NCBI GenBank assembly: GCA_004802705.1
Contig: SGPL01000036.1
Span: forward strand, 1 to 64,000
DNA: 64,000 bases
Origin: Bondarzewia mesenterica
Taxonomy: Eukaryota > Basidiomycota > Agaricomycetes > Russulales > Bondarzewiaceae
Reading direction: 5' to 3'
The notes under the pieces are model-generated. The model did no database searches. It was not told where the DNA came from and saw only the letters and a list, made by a program, of their open reading frames with translations. Below are positions 42,786 to 54,845 of this stretch, in pieces (position 1 is the stretch's first letter; every line of letters begins with the position of its first letter). The position numbers were made by a program, and so were the translations under genes.

Positions 42786-44973
42786 ATGAAGCTTCACCTT
42801 CTTCCACTTTCTGTGATTTTGGGCGCCGTTACTGCGTTCGCTGTCAAGATCCCAGTCAAGAAAGTGCGACGGTCTCCTCTTGAACGCAGGAGCGGGACTG
42901 GGGACCTTGCCGCCGCTCATCCGTTGGCGGTTCTTGCCAATACCCATGTTCTCGTTGCTTCAAGTAGCTCGAATACTTCGGACCTAAGGTATGCCCTTGT
43001 TTGACTGAATTGTTTGGGAGGCGCTCAGCCGGTCTACGCAGTACCGTCAACGACATGATCTACATCGCTAATGTGAGTGAATATGCCATTCTACCTTACT
43101 GTGTGTGCTTATGGTCTCGACAAGATCACATTGGGTGGCAATGGTACATTCCTCCATTCATTCGACAGCTTAAGCTCTGACCCGTCATTTAGACTATCGT
43201 GTCCAGCTCGACACGGGTTCATCAGACTTATGGATTAAAGGCTCTACGTCTCCTCTACCAAATGCCAATCAAACAGTATGTTCTTCACTTCATCCGTCGC
43301 AACCTTCGCTCAGCCTTCGCACAGTCAACTACATATAATCTGACTGTAAGCCAAAAGCTTAAGCTTCGCCCGTCTTTAAACTAAACTCCCGAGCAGTATG
43401 GCATTGGTTGGGCATACGGACATGTCTCTTATGCGTCAGCGAAGTTTGCTGGGTATGATCGGCTCTGCATCCACACTTACTCTCACCTCATTGACGTTAC
43501 ACGCTACAGCATATCCGTTCCACAGCAAGCGTACTTGGACGTCTCATCGGCAGAAAATCCCGCCTTGTCCTATGGAACGAACGGTATTCTAGGTCTAGGC
43601 TTCACATCACTTTCCACTGTTGATGCCCTTGTCAACAAGACTGGCGCATCAACAGGCCGCAGCCTCCTCTACAACCTCTTCAACGACAACCCCACCGAAC
43701 CCAACTTCGTCGCCTTTTCTCTTCAGCGTTCCCTGGATCCCACCGATGACATTGAAGGCACCTTCCTGGTTGGCGAGGTCGAACCGCAATACATAGCAGT
43801 CAACCAAACTACAGCGATACCGACATTTCCGGCGAATTCCCCTACTCGTTGGACTGTTCTCTTGGATGCCCTGATGGTTGGGACAGATACGATAGAGGTC
43901 ACCAGCACGGTCTCTGGTGCCCCCTTTAATAGGGCTGTTGTCCTGGTTGACAGCGGCACTTCATACACGTACGTTGACCATCGTTCTATACTTCTTGCTG
44001 TTTGATACATTTCCTTCTTTGTAGCTATGCTCCCACTGAAATCTGTGATGCCATTTATGGCGGTGTCTCCGGAGCCAAGTATGATTCGAGTCTAGGCCAA
44101 TGGACTCTTCCATGCGACGCTGAAATTGATATGGCTTTGCAATTCAGGTAACCATACTCCTCCATCCCTCGTCACGACTTCGAGTCGACGCTGACGCTTT
44201 GTGTAGCGGTCAAGTTTACCCGATCCACCCACTTGACGTTTCGCCCACAAGTCTCGCGAGCAATAGCTCTTGCGTGGGCTCGTTCGTTCCCCAAGACATC
44301 TCTAGCATCGGTGCTGGCCATTTGTACGAAAGCTTCCTTTTCAGGCTTCGTCCGTCATCTAGAACTCACTGCCGTGGTTCTTGTCAGTGACTGGATTATC
44401 GGCGACAACTTCCTTCGGTCCGTTTACTCTGTGTATGACTTCGGTGACTTTGATTCCTCCGGCAAGATGGGCAATCCTTACATCAAACTCCTCTCCCTCG
44501 TCGACCCCGATGCGGCGTCTGCCGACTTTGCGTCTGCCCGCGGCACCACAGCACGAAACAATATCACCTACAATGCCTCCAATTCCACCATCTCTTCTGG
44601 GACCACGGTCTCCCTCTCAGACGATATCACCAATACCTTGAAGAAAGTCTCTGTCTACTTCCCTGCCATGCTTGCTATCATGGCACTCAACGCTTTTGTC
44701 ATGCTCCTCTTGGTCATTGTTGGCCTTGTGTTCCTTTGTCGGAGGAGCCGTGGAGGACCGAGGAGCAGGAAGAACAAGGGGCGGTCAACACCGCTGCCTT
44801 TGGAGCCACTGTCTACCGGCATTGCTTCCTTCGAGCAAGATTCTATGCAGCACGTATACCAACCTGTATCAATGGCATTGACCGAGGATACATTTGTGCC
44901 GCCGTCGCCGGCATTTCACGGGTACGAGGGGAAAGGGAAGCAGGTCGTGGACAGGCCAAAATCTGTTGCTTGA
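42786..44973 (+). CDS. Pepsin-like aspartic protease with C-terminal transmembrane anchor
   Basis: Secretory endopeptidase of family A1, tethered to the membrane. The signal peptide (LLPLSVILGAVTAFA) is followed by a basic propeptide. The first active site is VQLDTGSSDLWIKGST (about 43200-43240), the flap region is YGIGWAYGHVSYASAKFAG, and the second active site is VVLVDSGTSYT (about 43945-43977). DWIIGDNFLRSVYSVYDFGD is the conserved C-terminal block. After an Asn/Ser/Thr-rich stretch with N-glycosylation sequons comes a single helix (FPAMLAIMALNAFVMLLLVI) and a basic cytosolic tail (CRRSRGGPRSRKNKGR) ending PKSVA at 44973. Small exons of 19 nt (ITLGGN part) and 21 nt (STTYNLT) are needed to keep the frame. 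The layout resembles fungal yapsin-like or vacuolar/plasma-membrane proteases, though these are more often GPI-linked. Confidence 0.93.
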
Positions 44974-45288
44974 TTCGGGGTCACTCATTTACCCTCATCA
45001 TGTCGCGCTTTTCGCACATAGTAGTCAGCGGGATTTTCGTACGCAAGGGACTCGTTATGCCTTTTTCCCTCCCTTTCTCATCACTCATTTGGACCTGTCT
45101 GAACATTTGCTTCCCGTATCTTGGGTGTATGTCTTTCTATATTATTCGTTGTTAACCTATACCCTAGATCCCGATACCTCCTCGACATGCATGATAAGTA
45201 CTTTTGAGCTAATTCTAGGTACGGAGACGGAAACCGTCTCTTAAGCAAGTCGCAAAGTGCATACATATGTACGAAGTTGTCCACGAAG
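44974..45288. other. Convergent 3' region (protease / PPR gene)
   Basis: 315 bp between two converging stops. No gene. Confidence 0.5.
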
Positions 45289-47248
45289 TCATCGTGCTTC
45301 CCCTACGGGAACGTCTTGTACGACTTCTTGCGGCTTTTTCTTCTTAGTGGCAAGAAGACCCAAATTTACCCTCTCGAAATAACGGTCCACAGAGTTTCGC
45401 AAAGCCGTCCATCGTGTCCGAGTCTCCTTGTCTACGCTCTCCGATGAATCCTTCGCGTCGGGCCGGAGGGCAAATAAAACTGCCTTGGCGACCAGCTCCG
45501 CCAGTTTCTTTTCTCTACCAAACTGGATTGGAGACGAAGCCGCACCCTGGATGTACGCATGTGTCGACTTCCAGTCCAGCTCCAAGTATCGAAGCGTGCG
45601 GCCACCAAAGCGATCCAACATCCGCAAGCATTGTCGGATGTTCGCGCGCTCCGAAGTGGCCAAGGCGATGCGGAAGAGGGTAATCCATTCCTCGAACGAA
45701 AGAGGAGTCGGTCCTCTAGCCTTGAGGAGGTATCGAACGGTGGGATTCCCCCCTTTCTGGGATGATGCAGCGGCGATCGAGTTGCCGGTCACCAACTCAA
45801 AAACTTTCTCTGCTGATGCCCAGTCCTTGCATATCCAGCATACCTCCAAAGCCATACTCCCTACCCTGTCCAAAACTTCCAGACGGTGCTTGGCCGCGAC
45901 CCAGTTCAACAACTCAACGGCCTTGCGCGAATGCTCTGTATGCCCTGCGCTCGCGAGCGCTCGGTGGGCTCGGAGGACCACCTCCAAAGTCTGTGGGGAC
46001 GCGAGTATATATCGTCGTTTCGGATCGTCCATTATTTGTTGTGCCATGTAGAGACAGAGTTCGTATTTCTGCGCCACGTAACACAGTCTCAGTGCGATCT
46101 GAACTGGAGGTCCATCCCTCAATCCAATTCGAGGCGGAGGGGGAGGCTTGTCTGGGATCCCACCTAATCCCAGATAATCATGAACAATGTCAAAAGCGAG
46201 CGCCTGGTCAGACAGGGATCCCATGGACAGTGTTCGGAGGAACGGATCGATGATGTAATGGTCAATGATTTGATCTCCCTTTTTCATGGCAACCCTGGTC
46301 AACCGCTTCCAAAGATATTTAGCGGCAGAGAGGTCGAGCGTCAAGGAATCGTCGCCTTGAGTCCTATGCGCAACAGCTCGCACGTGAACCATGGCGAACA
46401 TTGTGGCGAATATCCTCTGATCAGGGGAGAACGGTCCATCCGGGTCCAAATCGTGGAATATGTCAAAGGCCTTCTGATATTGTTCTGTTTGCTTGAGAAT
46501 GCTGATATATGCGTGAGCAGAGAAGATGGGATCAAGGTTGTCTTCATCCGCATCGTTAAACTCGTCATCCTCCTGGGTCAATGATTTGACGTGGCGCTTG
46601 TACTGCTCGTAAAGAGAATGAACGTTATCCAGTTGGACCGAGAATATCGACCAGTCTTTAATAGCGACGTAGCCTCGAAACAATGCATTGTACGTGCGGA
46701 TATTGGGGACGAATCCACGGCGTTTTAACTGTGCATATCACATGAGTTGAAGGTGAGGGTAGATGGCGTAGCGGCAGGAAAGGTGTCAGCACACTCACGT
46801 CAACGAACAGCGACCATGCAACTTTGTACCGCTTCGCCTTGGTACATTTGGTGATCAAGTTATTCCAAACCTTGATATTTTGGGCGTCATGAGGCGAGTT
46901 CTGCACCATGTCAATTGCTTCATCGAGCAGGCCCTCCTCGTCCACTAATTTATTGACGCGTTGCGAGAGCTCATATGGCTGCAATAAGCGCTTCGGTGCT
47001 ACGGAGGCCGCATCTTGTGAGGCATTTATGTCCTTCCGGAGACGAGGAGACGCAGCGCGGTTTTTGGCCCACTTAGTTTGAGGAGGCAGTCGCGTGCTCG
47101 AAGTTGCGTGCAGAGAAGAGGAGGATGAGTGGGCTACGCCCCGAGCAAGAACCAGTGATGAGGATGGGTTCGACGAAGATGCATAGAGAGTAGAAAACGA
47201 GTCGAAAAGATCGCGGCGGGAACGAGACGAGGCAGCACAGCGGAACAT
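45289..47248 (-). CDS. Pentatricopeptide-repeat protein, probably mitochondrial
   Basis: The N-terminus MFRCAASSRSRRDLFDSF is rich in Arg/Ser and lacks acids for the first ten residues, as a mitochondrial leader should. Helical repeats follow: WNNLITKCTKAKRYKVAWSL, then across the single clear intron (46740-46800) LKRRGFVPNIRTYNALFRGY, AYISILKQTEQYQKAFDIFH, LRLCYVAQKYELCLYMAQQI, and a C-terminal row of TPR/PPR-like helices to AELVAKAVLFAL. It ends KKKKPQEVVQDVPVGEAR at 45289. PPR proteins of fungi bind mitochondrial RNAs for processing, stability or translation; the RNA target is unknown. The frame upstream of 47248 stays open and could add 51 residues. About 640 residues in all. Confidence 0.85.
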
Positions 47249-47578
47249 AACAGTTCGCTGTACGACGAAGGAGAAAGTTATGTTTTCGGCCGTTGCCGAT
47301 GACATACTTAATGGGTCGTGGCTGACCAGTGCCTCCGAAACATTTCCTCGATTTCTCCTTGCTCCGCAGAAAAGGCCGCAAAACTCCCTCTTCAGGCTCA
47401 CTCATATGATCACAACCAATTCATTTCCCTGCTACCAAGGCGAATATTTTGTCTAGGCAGACAAGTAGTATAGCAAACCCTGGTTCGGTGGGTTCAGGAG
47501 ACTCGGATGAAAGTATGCATGCGTTCCTTCCACGTCGGTGGATGTTTGACGCCCTCCGGTGATCACCGTAGTCAAGCA

Positions 47579-47584
47579 TATAAA
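47579..47584 (+). promoter_or_regulatory. TATA box of small secreted protein gene
   Basis: TATAAA, 49 bp before the ATG at 47633, with no gene between. The position is right for a fungal core promoter; it is in the head-to-head interval shared with the PPR gene. Confidence 0.5.
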
Positions 47585-47632
47585 CTGGCCGTGCACAGCT
47601 GCACCTGTTCTCCTACTACCGCTGGGACCAAG

Positions 47633-48311
47633 ATGTATTTCTGTACTTTGCTCCTTTTCACCCTCGCATTTGCAGTAGTTGTCTCTGGCATGCCGACCTG
47701 GCAAGGCTTCAGCTCCCGCGAGTCCATGGGCTCGCTCGTGCCGGGAGCAGCCGCCATTGAGGCGATGGGTCTGCCATGGGAACGCCCTTATTACCTCTCC
47801 GTAACTGCCCCTCGAGGTGAGTATCGAGTCCCCCACGCACAATTGGCCACTGAATTTCGTACAAGGTCTTCCCGGTAACGCCACGATAACCTACATGCCA
47901 GAACCACCCCTATTCTTCGTCAATCATGATCAACTCTTCCAGTACACGAATGACTCACACATCCTCAATGTCAATGTCGTCAATACTACCGCCTCCAACG
48001 AAGACCCGATGCCGTACAAAATAGTCTTAGGAAACAAGCGTGCAGGTCTCTTGGACACCGTGTGGAGGTGGCGTGGAATCCTGCTGCATTTTGACCATGG
48101 AGGCCAGACGAACCAGGGATTGTACTATTCCTGCCTCAATAAGGCGGGAATTTGGAACGTATACATGTTCCTCCAGCCGTACGTCTTCCTTCAGTTCAGT
48201 TCTCAATTTACATTAAATGTTACCTGAAGAACGCCCACGCCCGACGGCTGCAATATAGTCACTATGAGCAGTTTCGCTCATCTTGAATTGGTCGAGCAAA
48301 AGGCATCGTAG
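47633..48311 (+). CDS. Small secreted protein, function unknown
   Basis: Signal peptide MYFCTLLLFTLAFAVVVSGM, then a mature part of about 170 residues. Exon 1 ends APRG (donor GTGAGT), joined to LPGNATITYMPEPPLFFVNH. The middle has N-glycosylation sequons and YKIVLGNKRAGLLDTVWRW, RGILLHFDHGGQTNQGLYYS and CLNKAGIWNVYMFLQP. The last exon gives TPTPDGCNIVTMSSFAHLEL and ends at 48309-48311. Only two Cys remain in the mature part, so it is not a typical Cys-rich effector. It may be a beta-rich domain of a basidiomycete secreted family, but I do not recognise it. It has its own TATA box and converges on OST1 (137 bp between stops). Confidence 0.75.
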
Positions 48312-48448
48312 TCGACGCTCTCTGTCGCTTGTTAGTACTTGGCTTGTATTATGGGACCAGTTGTTCGCATGTATCAATCATCGCACGGGAATTGCGGCTT
48401 TAAATAATTTCCATTCAACTTCCATTGCATCTAATAAAAGTTTACATT

Positions 48449-50210
48449 TCATGCTGCCTTGGTGAGACGAAGGTCCACTCGGCGAGCGGCTATGGCGAAA
48501 GCGAAGAGAACCAAGAAGGCTGTCGCCACTGTCTTGGGTTTCTGCAGGTGAGCGGAGAACGGCACTTTGTAGGAAGCCTACGCGATGTCCGTCAGTAACT
48601 GAAAAACTCAGCGAGGGTAAGAGACGCACGTAAATGATCCCAGTGTGCTTGTCAGTCAAGTTTTCGTAGGTGAAAGTGACTGTGGGCCGCCCTATGGTGT
48701 CAAGGTAAGTGACAAGTGTTGACATGGATTGCTTCAAGGCCGCAAATGGAGGGAAAACCTCGATATCGCTGTTCCAATGCTTGCGTTTAGAGAAAAGGGA
48801 CCGGTGAAAAGTAAAACACGACTCACGTAGCCCCCTCAGGGAAGATGATCTTGACCTCAGCCTCGTCGACAACAGCCCCGGGAACGAGAGTCTGAACTGG
48901 TACCCCGACGATGTACTTTCCCGTCTTGCTGTCGTAGCCGGCAGAATCTCTCAGAGGTGAATCCCACCCGATAGTGAAGCTGTAATTCCATCCGCCCATC
49001 AAAGGATACCTGGGTCGCAGATCGATGACGCTGTACTGGTTGGCCTGCGTAGCTTTGGGGACGGAGGGTGCAGGGCGAAGGCGGGAGGTGGAGACATTGC
49101 CATTGAGGTCATAGTAGTAGGCCGAGTTGATGCCGGGTGGGAGGTGGAGTGTCAAGGACGGAAGGACGTGAGCACCGGTGCGACCAAAGTACATTTGACT
49201 CTGGTGCTCTAGGCGGGAGAATTGTCCCTTCAACCTGCAGAATCAATCCGTAGGTAAATTGACCTCAAAATGAAGAAACTGCAAAAACGTACGCAGGTCC
49301 GGCATTGTGGAGATAGATATGGTTATCGATATTCAAGTTCGCTCCCCAATGGCTAATTTCAGCCGCACGCTCGAGCTTGGTGATCTCCAACACGGGATAC
49401 TCGTAGTAGTAATGGACGGAGAGATGCTGCTGGTGGTCCTTGATGAACTCTAGGTTCGCGGACTCCGGGATGTTGGTAAATGGTCCATAAGTTATTGTCG
49501 CTCCGGACTTGGTAGCGATGCTGTCAGTAGCAAACTTGTCTACGCCCTTGGGAGTAGTGAAAGAAATGATGCGGGGAGCTGGGGCGCTGCAGAAATGTGA
49601 GACGTGACAGGCGCACATCGCACATTGAACATGAGCACGTACCGAACCTTGATTCGTTGGGTGGCAGTCTTGTAAGGACTGAGAACAAACAGATCAGTCT
49701 CGTACTTCAGAGACTGCTCTTCTTGCTGGGACGCTTGCGGCGGCCAAGGGTAGGTCGCATGTGTCTGCACGGTCTCTACGACGAGGTTGGCGGTTCCGTT
49801 TACGTTCAAAGGTTTGGGTAGCTCTACAGAGTAAAGGTACACGCCGCTATTTTCCAGGTGCTCCAGATAAATCATTTTCTCATAGCAATTGAGTTGAGCG
49901 GACGCACTTTTTCCGGACCGAGTTCATGCAATCCGAGCGGCTCCACGTTCAACGGCGTATTCTGGCCCTTGATCTTCGCATCCAGCCAGCTCGACTTGTC
50001 CCACTCGTTCTCTCCAAAAGAAAGCGTATATTTCTGGGACCCGTTCTCGAGTGCCTTGATAGCGTAGGTGGTCGTGACGTGGACCAAGGCGCCTCCGAGC
50101 TCTACAGTGCGCACAATGGCGGCATTTTCAAAGGAGTGCGCAGAAGAGACGAGAGATTGTGATAGCAAGCCGAGGAGGACAAAAGGCAGACGACGCCAGC
50201 GCACGGTCAT
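48449..50210 (-). CDS. OST1: Oligosaccharyltransferase subunit OST1 (ribophorin I)
   Basis: Essential type I membrane subunit of the ER N-glycosylation complex. Signal peptide RLPFVLLGLLSQSLVSSAHS, then ENAAIVRTVELGGALVHVTT, ALENGSQKYTLSF, PLGLHELGPEKV, GVYLYSVELPKPLNVNGTAN, ETVQTHATYPWPPQASQQEE, LFVLSPYKTATQRIKVR, SGATITYGPFTNIP, LSVHYYYEYPVLEITKLERA, EISHWGANLNIDNHIYLHNA, QMYFGRTGAHVLPSL, YYYDLNGNVSTSRLRP, LRPRYPLMGGWNYSFTIGWD, YIVGVPVQTLVPGAVVDEAE and a C-terminal membrane helix (TVATAFLVLFAFAIAARRV). It ends LRLTKAA, stop at 48449-48451. Seven or more exons. Assignment is secure from the row of ribophorin blocks. Confidence 0.95.
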
Positions 50211-50425
50211 GATGTTTTGCTTGCGCTGTGGTGCGCAGTATGTGGTCAAGCGCTGTATAGAGGTCACGACTAACGATTAGGACGTGTCAGATGCTATTTT
50301 TGGAACGCGACGCGCCGCAACTGCGGGAACCTCGGCAAGCAAAGCTCAAGCTCAAACGACTGTGTCGTACTCGAATCTCTGCCATGAAAGGAGGGTGACA
50401 ATGTTATATTAGAAGACACCGTAGA

Positions 50426-51467
50426 CTACCAAGCCCACATAGAAGTAGGGTTGCGCAGAGGTACGTCCTCTCTGACAAGACCAGCAGAGACTATTCTTTT
50501 CAGTTTGCGTGCCCGGTCCTCCTTCAACAACTGTTCCCGAGTCTTGCCTTCCTTCAGAACGACGCTCAAACGAGAGTCCGGGTGCACTCTGATGCCATGC
50601 TTTCCGCGACCTCTGGTTTCAAGTCGCTTATGCGTTCTGGGACCTTTGGTCACCCAAGACTCGGCTGTACATCAAAGTATAAGTCGCATGAACGAATTGG
50701 GACACATAGAGGGAAGAGATGATGCTTAAGCAAATCATGGGTTGGGAATACGCACAGACTATAAGCTTCTTCTCGTCCATTCCCTTGAGAGCCGCATGCG
50801 ACTTCGCAATGACCAACATGTTCCGAATACGTTTGCTGGCGCGCTTCTCGCTGAACGTCATCTGCAGGATGGCGGAGTCAATGGGCTTGCCAGAAATTTG
50901 TCGACCAATCTTATTTAGTTTCCGATGGGATATTTTGAAGTTTGCAGTCGAGTATTTGTGCTGCAAGTCACAAATGTTGAACAATGTACTTGTGAAATGG
51001 ATGAAGACGTGGATACGTACGTGGTCGCTCTGAGTCTTCACAACCATGGACTTGTCCACGACCTCAGGTTCCTTCTCCGGCTCTTTATCTGATTCGAAAA
51101 CACTGAGGGTACCTTCCTCTGCCTGTTTTCGTTTGGCCGCCTGTATTTCAGTTGGCGACTTCTTTTCGAGCAGGCTGGGGTTGATTTTGTTTCGTAACCA
51201 CGCAATTGGGTTATAGGACGAGGCACTGAAAACAAACAGACATCATAAACTCAAATGCTCGAGGAACAGGGCTAGCAAGCAAACTGTCAGACGCACTATC
51301 GTCGACCTTCCCATAGGATAGCACGAGAAGTGGACGCGACCGGATGGGCTTGAAGAGTGCGAGTCAACGGACCCACTAAATCAGGTCAGCCTACAATGAT
51401 TATCAGTATTTTTGAGGAACATAAATTATTGCATACCATTCCGAAGACCCTTGCCTATTGCCTGCAT
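50426..51467 (-). CDS. Mitochondrial large-subunit ribosomal protein uL22m
   Basis: Starts MQAIGKGLRNVGPLTRTLQA (51467), joined by a GTATGC donor and TTTAG acceptor; this leader is basic and free of acids, fit for mitochondrial import. After a second intron (GRR-YASSYNPIAWLRNKI) come a charged linker and the L22 fold: KYSTANFKISHRKLNKIGRQ, ISGKPIDSAILQMTFSEKRA, SKRIRNMLVIAKSHAALKGM, RTHKRLETRGRGKHGIRVHP and DSRLSVVLKEGKTREQLLKE, ending TSMWAW, stop at 50426-50428. It lines the exit tunnel of the mitoribosome. Its start lies 162 bp from that of YOS1 on the other strand. Confidence 0.92.
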
Positions 51468-51629
51468 GGTGGCCGGAGAAGAGAGCTTGGATCGGAGTCT
51501 CAACCGCCAACTTCCCGAAACAGACTGGCAGCGGAAGCCACGCATACACACCAAATTCCTTGAATACTTCACTCTGCTGTCTCTCCGCCAAATCCAAGCT
51601 TCCACCAGCGCCATTGTGGCCTTACCATC
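51468..51629. promoter_or_regulatory. 162-bp bidirectional promoter, uL22m / YOS1
   Basis: The two start codons are only 162 bp apart, head to head, so both genes must share this interval for initiation. No clear TATA box; typical of housekeeping pairs. Confidence 0.6.
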
Positions 51630-52049
51630 ATGTTGACCATTGGCGGTATTCTGTATATCGCCCTCCTCCTCATCAATGCCATGGCAGTCCTTAGCGAGGA
51701 CCGATTCCTCGCGCGGAGTACGTCTGTCAACACATGGTCTCTTGTGTTTTGTGCTAACAACTACGCTGCATGCTTCCAGTCGGCTGGTCTACTGTACAGC
51801 CGCAAAATGCGAACGTTGGCTTCCAACAACCTTATGACCAGACAGGAGTTTATGGAGGAGCACAGGATATTGGAGTGAAGGCGCGCATCATCAACCTCAT
51901 CAGTGCCGTACGAACACTCATGCGCAGTATGTATTGGAGCACAAATTGTACAGCGCGACATAAACTAATCACGGAAAATCAAAACTGCAGTACCACTGAT
52001 AGGGTTAAATCTCGTTGTCATTATATACGAACTCATTCTCGGAGGCTAA
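51630..52049 (+). CDS. YOS1: YOS1/IER3IP1 ER-Golgi transport protein
   Basis: Small membrane protein of COPII vesicles, partner of Yip1-Yif1. It reads MLTIGGILYIALLLINAMAV (first helix), LSEDRFLARIGW across the first intron (donor GTACGT), then QPYDQTGVYGGAQDIGVKAR, IINLISAVRTLMRIPLIGLN (junction at a second intron, acceptor CTGCAG) and LVVIIYELILGG, with TAA at 52047-52049. The two-helix plan and the conserved LSEDRFLxRIGW, RIINLISxVRTLMRIPL and YELILG blocks are diagnostic. About 93 residues, close to the usual 80-90. It converges on the GILT gene with 72 bp between stops. Confidence 0.95.
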
Positions 52050-52121
52050 TGCAATATACATAAACTCGTCACCGTGTCGATATCGTTTATGTCGTGGAAG
52101 GGAACACTGAGTGCAAAAAAA

Positions 52122-53038
52122 TCAGTAGAGGTCGTCGTCGTTCATCACAAAAGTGAGGTTGTTCAATCTCGCATATTCGGTATTGATTTGGCGTACAAAG
52201 TCAAGAGCGGTGTGTCCGTTCTGCGGGCATGGATCAGGATGTTAACTAGCAAGTGGAGTGTGCTTCACATACCTCGCATTGTTTCCATGTTTCATCATGG
52301 ATGCAGACGTGCTGGCCGTTGATGACCACAGTGCAGCTTTTCCTGCAGAAATGGATCTTGCATGTAAATCCAACGGATGCACGTAGAAATAACAAAACCA
52401 CATACTGTATATGAAGGGCATTTGTCACAGCAATGCTCTCCTTCAAGAGCTGTATTCCCTCTTCTGCCTTCCCACTTGCATCCAAACCCGCACACTGGCC
52501 CGGACCGCTCGTCTCCCAATCAATCTGCGCGGCACGAGCACACATGAGCGCAACATCAGGCCGACCGATGTGATTGCGAGTCTGGTAGTCCTGGCACATA
52601 ACGAATTCCCACCATGTCTGTAGGGGGTGATATTTGGCGACGCAGAGCTGCTGTATGTTCCCAGCGCACTCGTCCGGTCCGTGCTTGCATGTCACGCCAA
52701 AGTCTGGCTCTGCAGAATTGACCCTGAGCGCAGCATATCGATATATTAATGGTGAAGGATGTAGAATAACGAGGAATACAGTACGTGGCGACATAAGTCA
52801 ACCCAAAGTCGATCTTATCGGCCGTTCTCTTGAGGACTTGGTCGAAAATCGATTCGCAGAGCAGTGCATCCGGGCAACGTGACATTACGCCCAACACCAC
52901 GGGGACTTTAACATCGTTGTCTCGGAGATGATCGATTTTCCACGATTCTTGTACGACGAGAGGTGTAGAGAGAGCCAGGGAAAACGTGGGCAGTACGCAA
53001 GCAAGCAGGAGTATTTTGATGAACATCGCTGTGAACAT
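52122..53038 (-). CDS. GILT-family thiol reductase-like secreted protein
   Basis: Gamma-interferon-inducible lysosomal thiol reductase family. Signal peptide MFIKILLLACVLPTFSLALS, with ATGs at 53038 and 53026. The domain has VVLGVMSRCPDALLCESIFD (the Cys motif, with the spacing I recall from fungal members rather than CxxC), DKIDFGLTYVAT, VTCKHGPDECAGNIQQLCVA, EFVMCQDYQTRNHIG and CARAAQIDWETSGPGQCAG, then SCTVVINGQHVCIHDETWKQ and QINTEYARLNNLTFVMNDDD. The stop is at 52122-52124. Fungal members probably reduce disulfides in the secretory or vacuolar route; the substrate is unknown. Four exons are visible. Confidence 0.9.
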
Positions 53039-54845
53039 CGCTGCAACTTACGAACATGGATTAGCTGGATTTTCTGGGATGTTGCCATTAGTACTTATCT
53101 CACCCCGACTTTGCCTTGCGTCATCGACACTCTTCCGTTCGATCTCAATTCAGTAGGCACGTGCAACAGCGTGCAACGCCACAGACGCGTTCATGCGTTA
53201 TCATTGCGAACTTGGAAGTTGACTCGCTGCAGAAAGACAGAGTTATATATAACACATAGCGTTCATTCGGATCCATTCCTCCTCATGCTTAAGCGCTTGA
53301 TAGTGAGTGATTCGATACTAACGTGGAAATGTTTATGCCCACAGATTACATGGGGTTCGTCAAGCTACTATAGGCGACTTACTGTGCCTGTTATCTGCCA
53401 CCCTGACGGACTTACCGCTGCCGACGAGAAAATCACTCAGACCATAGTATCTGTGGTCTATCGCTGTGGTACACATTTATGCTACATCTTCATGATCAAT
53501 AGGTCGCGACGGTGGATAGTGATCTGACTACTCTATAGCACCATCCCCCTGCAGGCTGCCCCAAAACGGTTCTCTCTTTTCTCATGCATAATCGCGCTCG
53601 CTCTATGTACGGGATATAACGGAGGATGCCAGCTCAAAGCCTGGGCCCAACTGAGGCAGACTCCAGACGCGCGATAATGGCGGTTGGACGGAAACAAAAA
53701 TACCCCCTTCCCGAATTGATCCACAATATACATGAGGCGTTGCAAACATGCGCCCACGTATGATGGGATTATGTTCTTGTGTAGGAGCTGTCTGACCCAT
53801 TTTGTGCGATGGAGGAATTTGCCTATCCTGCTTCCTTATAGAGTCACTCTTCTATCATCGCGAGAAGTCCGCCAGCGCCGATAGTCCATCGATAATGGTG
53901 AGAAAATCGCAACGGAGACGCCAGCAGAGGCTCGTGCATGTTCAAGCCCTTCAGGACCACGAAAATATTTTTTTGGGGCGGACAGAGACGATGACAAAGC
54001 CGTCGGAGGTGAATATGTGAAGTGCGTACGCATCCTGGGCAGTCAATAGCACCCACTGACGATCTTACGAGATGGCAAACTTTCGGTGCAGATTTATTCA
54101 ATCCCCGGTTGTCGGCACGTAAATTAAGGTGCCATAGATCAGAAGTGCTAGGCCAATCGTTTACTAGCGATGGCCATTCGTGGGAGGTTAAGGCTAGCCA
54201 ATGGCTGAAAGGTTTACACAAAGTACGCCGTACTACAATGGGCCTTCCCAGTGCTGAGCTTAGCTTCATTTCTTATTTGTCTTCGTTGTTTCTGGAATCT
54301 GGACGACCCGAACCTCCGAGCGCTGCTCGAAGGGGCCTTCATTTGACGATACAGACAGACCGTGGACAATCCATTTATCCCGCAAATGGCCTCTATCCGT
54401 ATTGTCCTGTGTATCTGACCATTTCGAAGCCACGCCGTACCGCCAACCGCCAATTCTAATTCGAAATGACCAATCTTCGGAGGAATCTAATGCGGGCAGA
54501 TGCGGGCCTGTTACCAACTTCTCCAACTTTCCCACTGCTCGTCTAAGTCTTGCACTCCATTCGAGCAGAATAAATCGTAATCAAATTATCACATGTTGAA
54601 GGTCATATACAACCGGGCAAAATAAAACATGGGGTGCATAAAGGCAATATAGCGCATATACCAGTCCGAGAGTCAGGCAAGGCAAGAACAAAAGAGCAAA
54701 TCGACAAGAATGGCGGTGAAAACAAGTTTAAATAGATCCAAATTTCTTAAAGGACGAACCGATCGGTTTTTGTGAGGTTAGGACATAAAAGGAGAAGTAG
54801 AAGACTCAGGATGCGAGTGAGCCGCTCGTCGGAAAGAACCAGTAG
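53039..54845. other. 1.8-kb intergenic stretch with no recognised gene
   Basis: Frames of 70-145 codons exist on both strands (for example 53844-54269 minus) but none has domain-like sequence, splice logic or a believable start. No repeat or transposon feature is seen. It could hide a fast-evolving small gene or a non-coding RNA. Confidence 0.4.

Noticed and set aside
53802..54459. Overlapping 70-145 codon frames in the 53-54.8 kb gap
   Set aside because: No signal peptide, domain, splice chain or compositional sign of coding.
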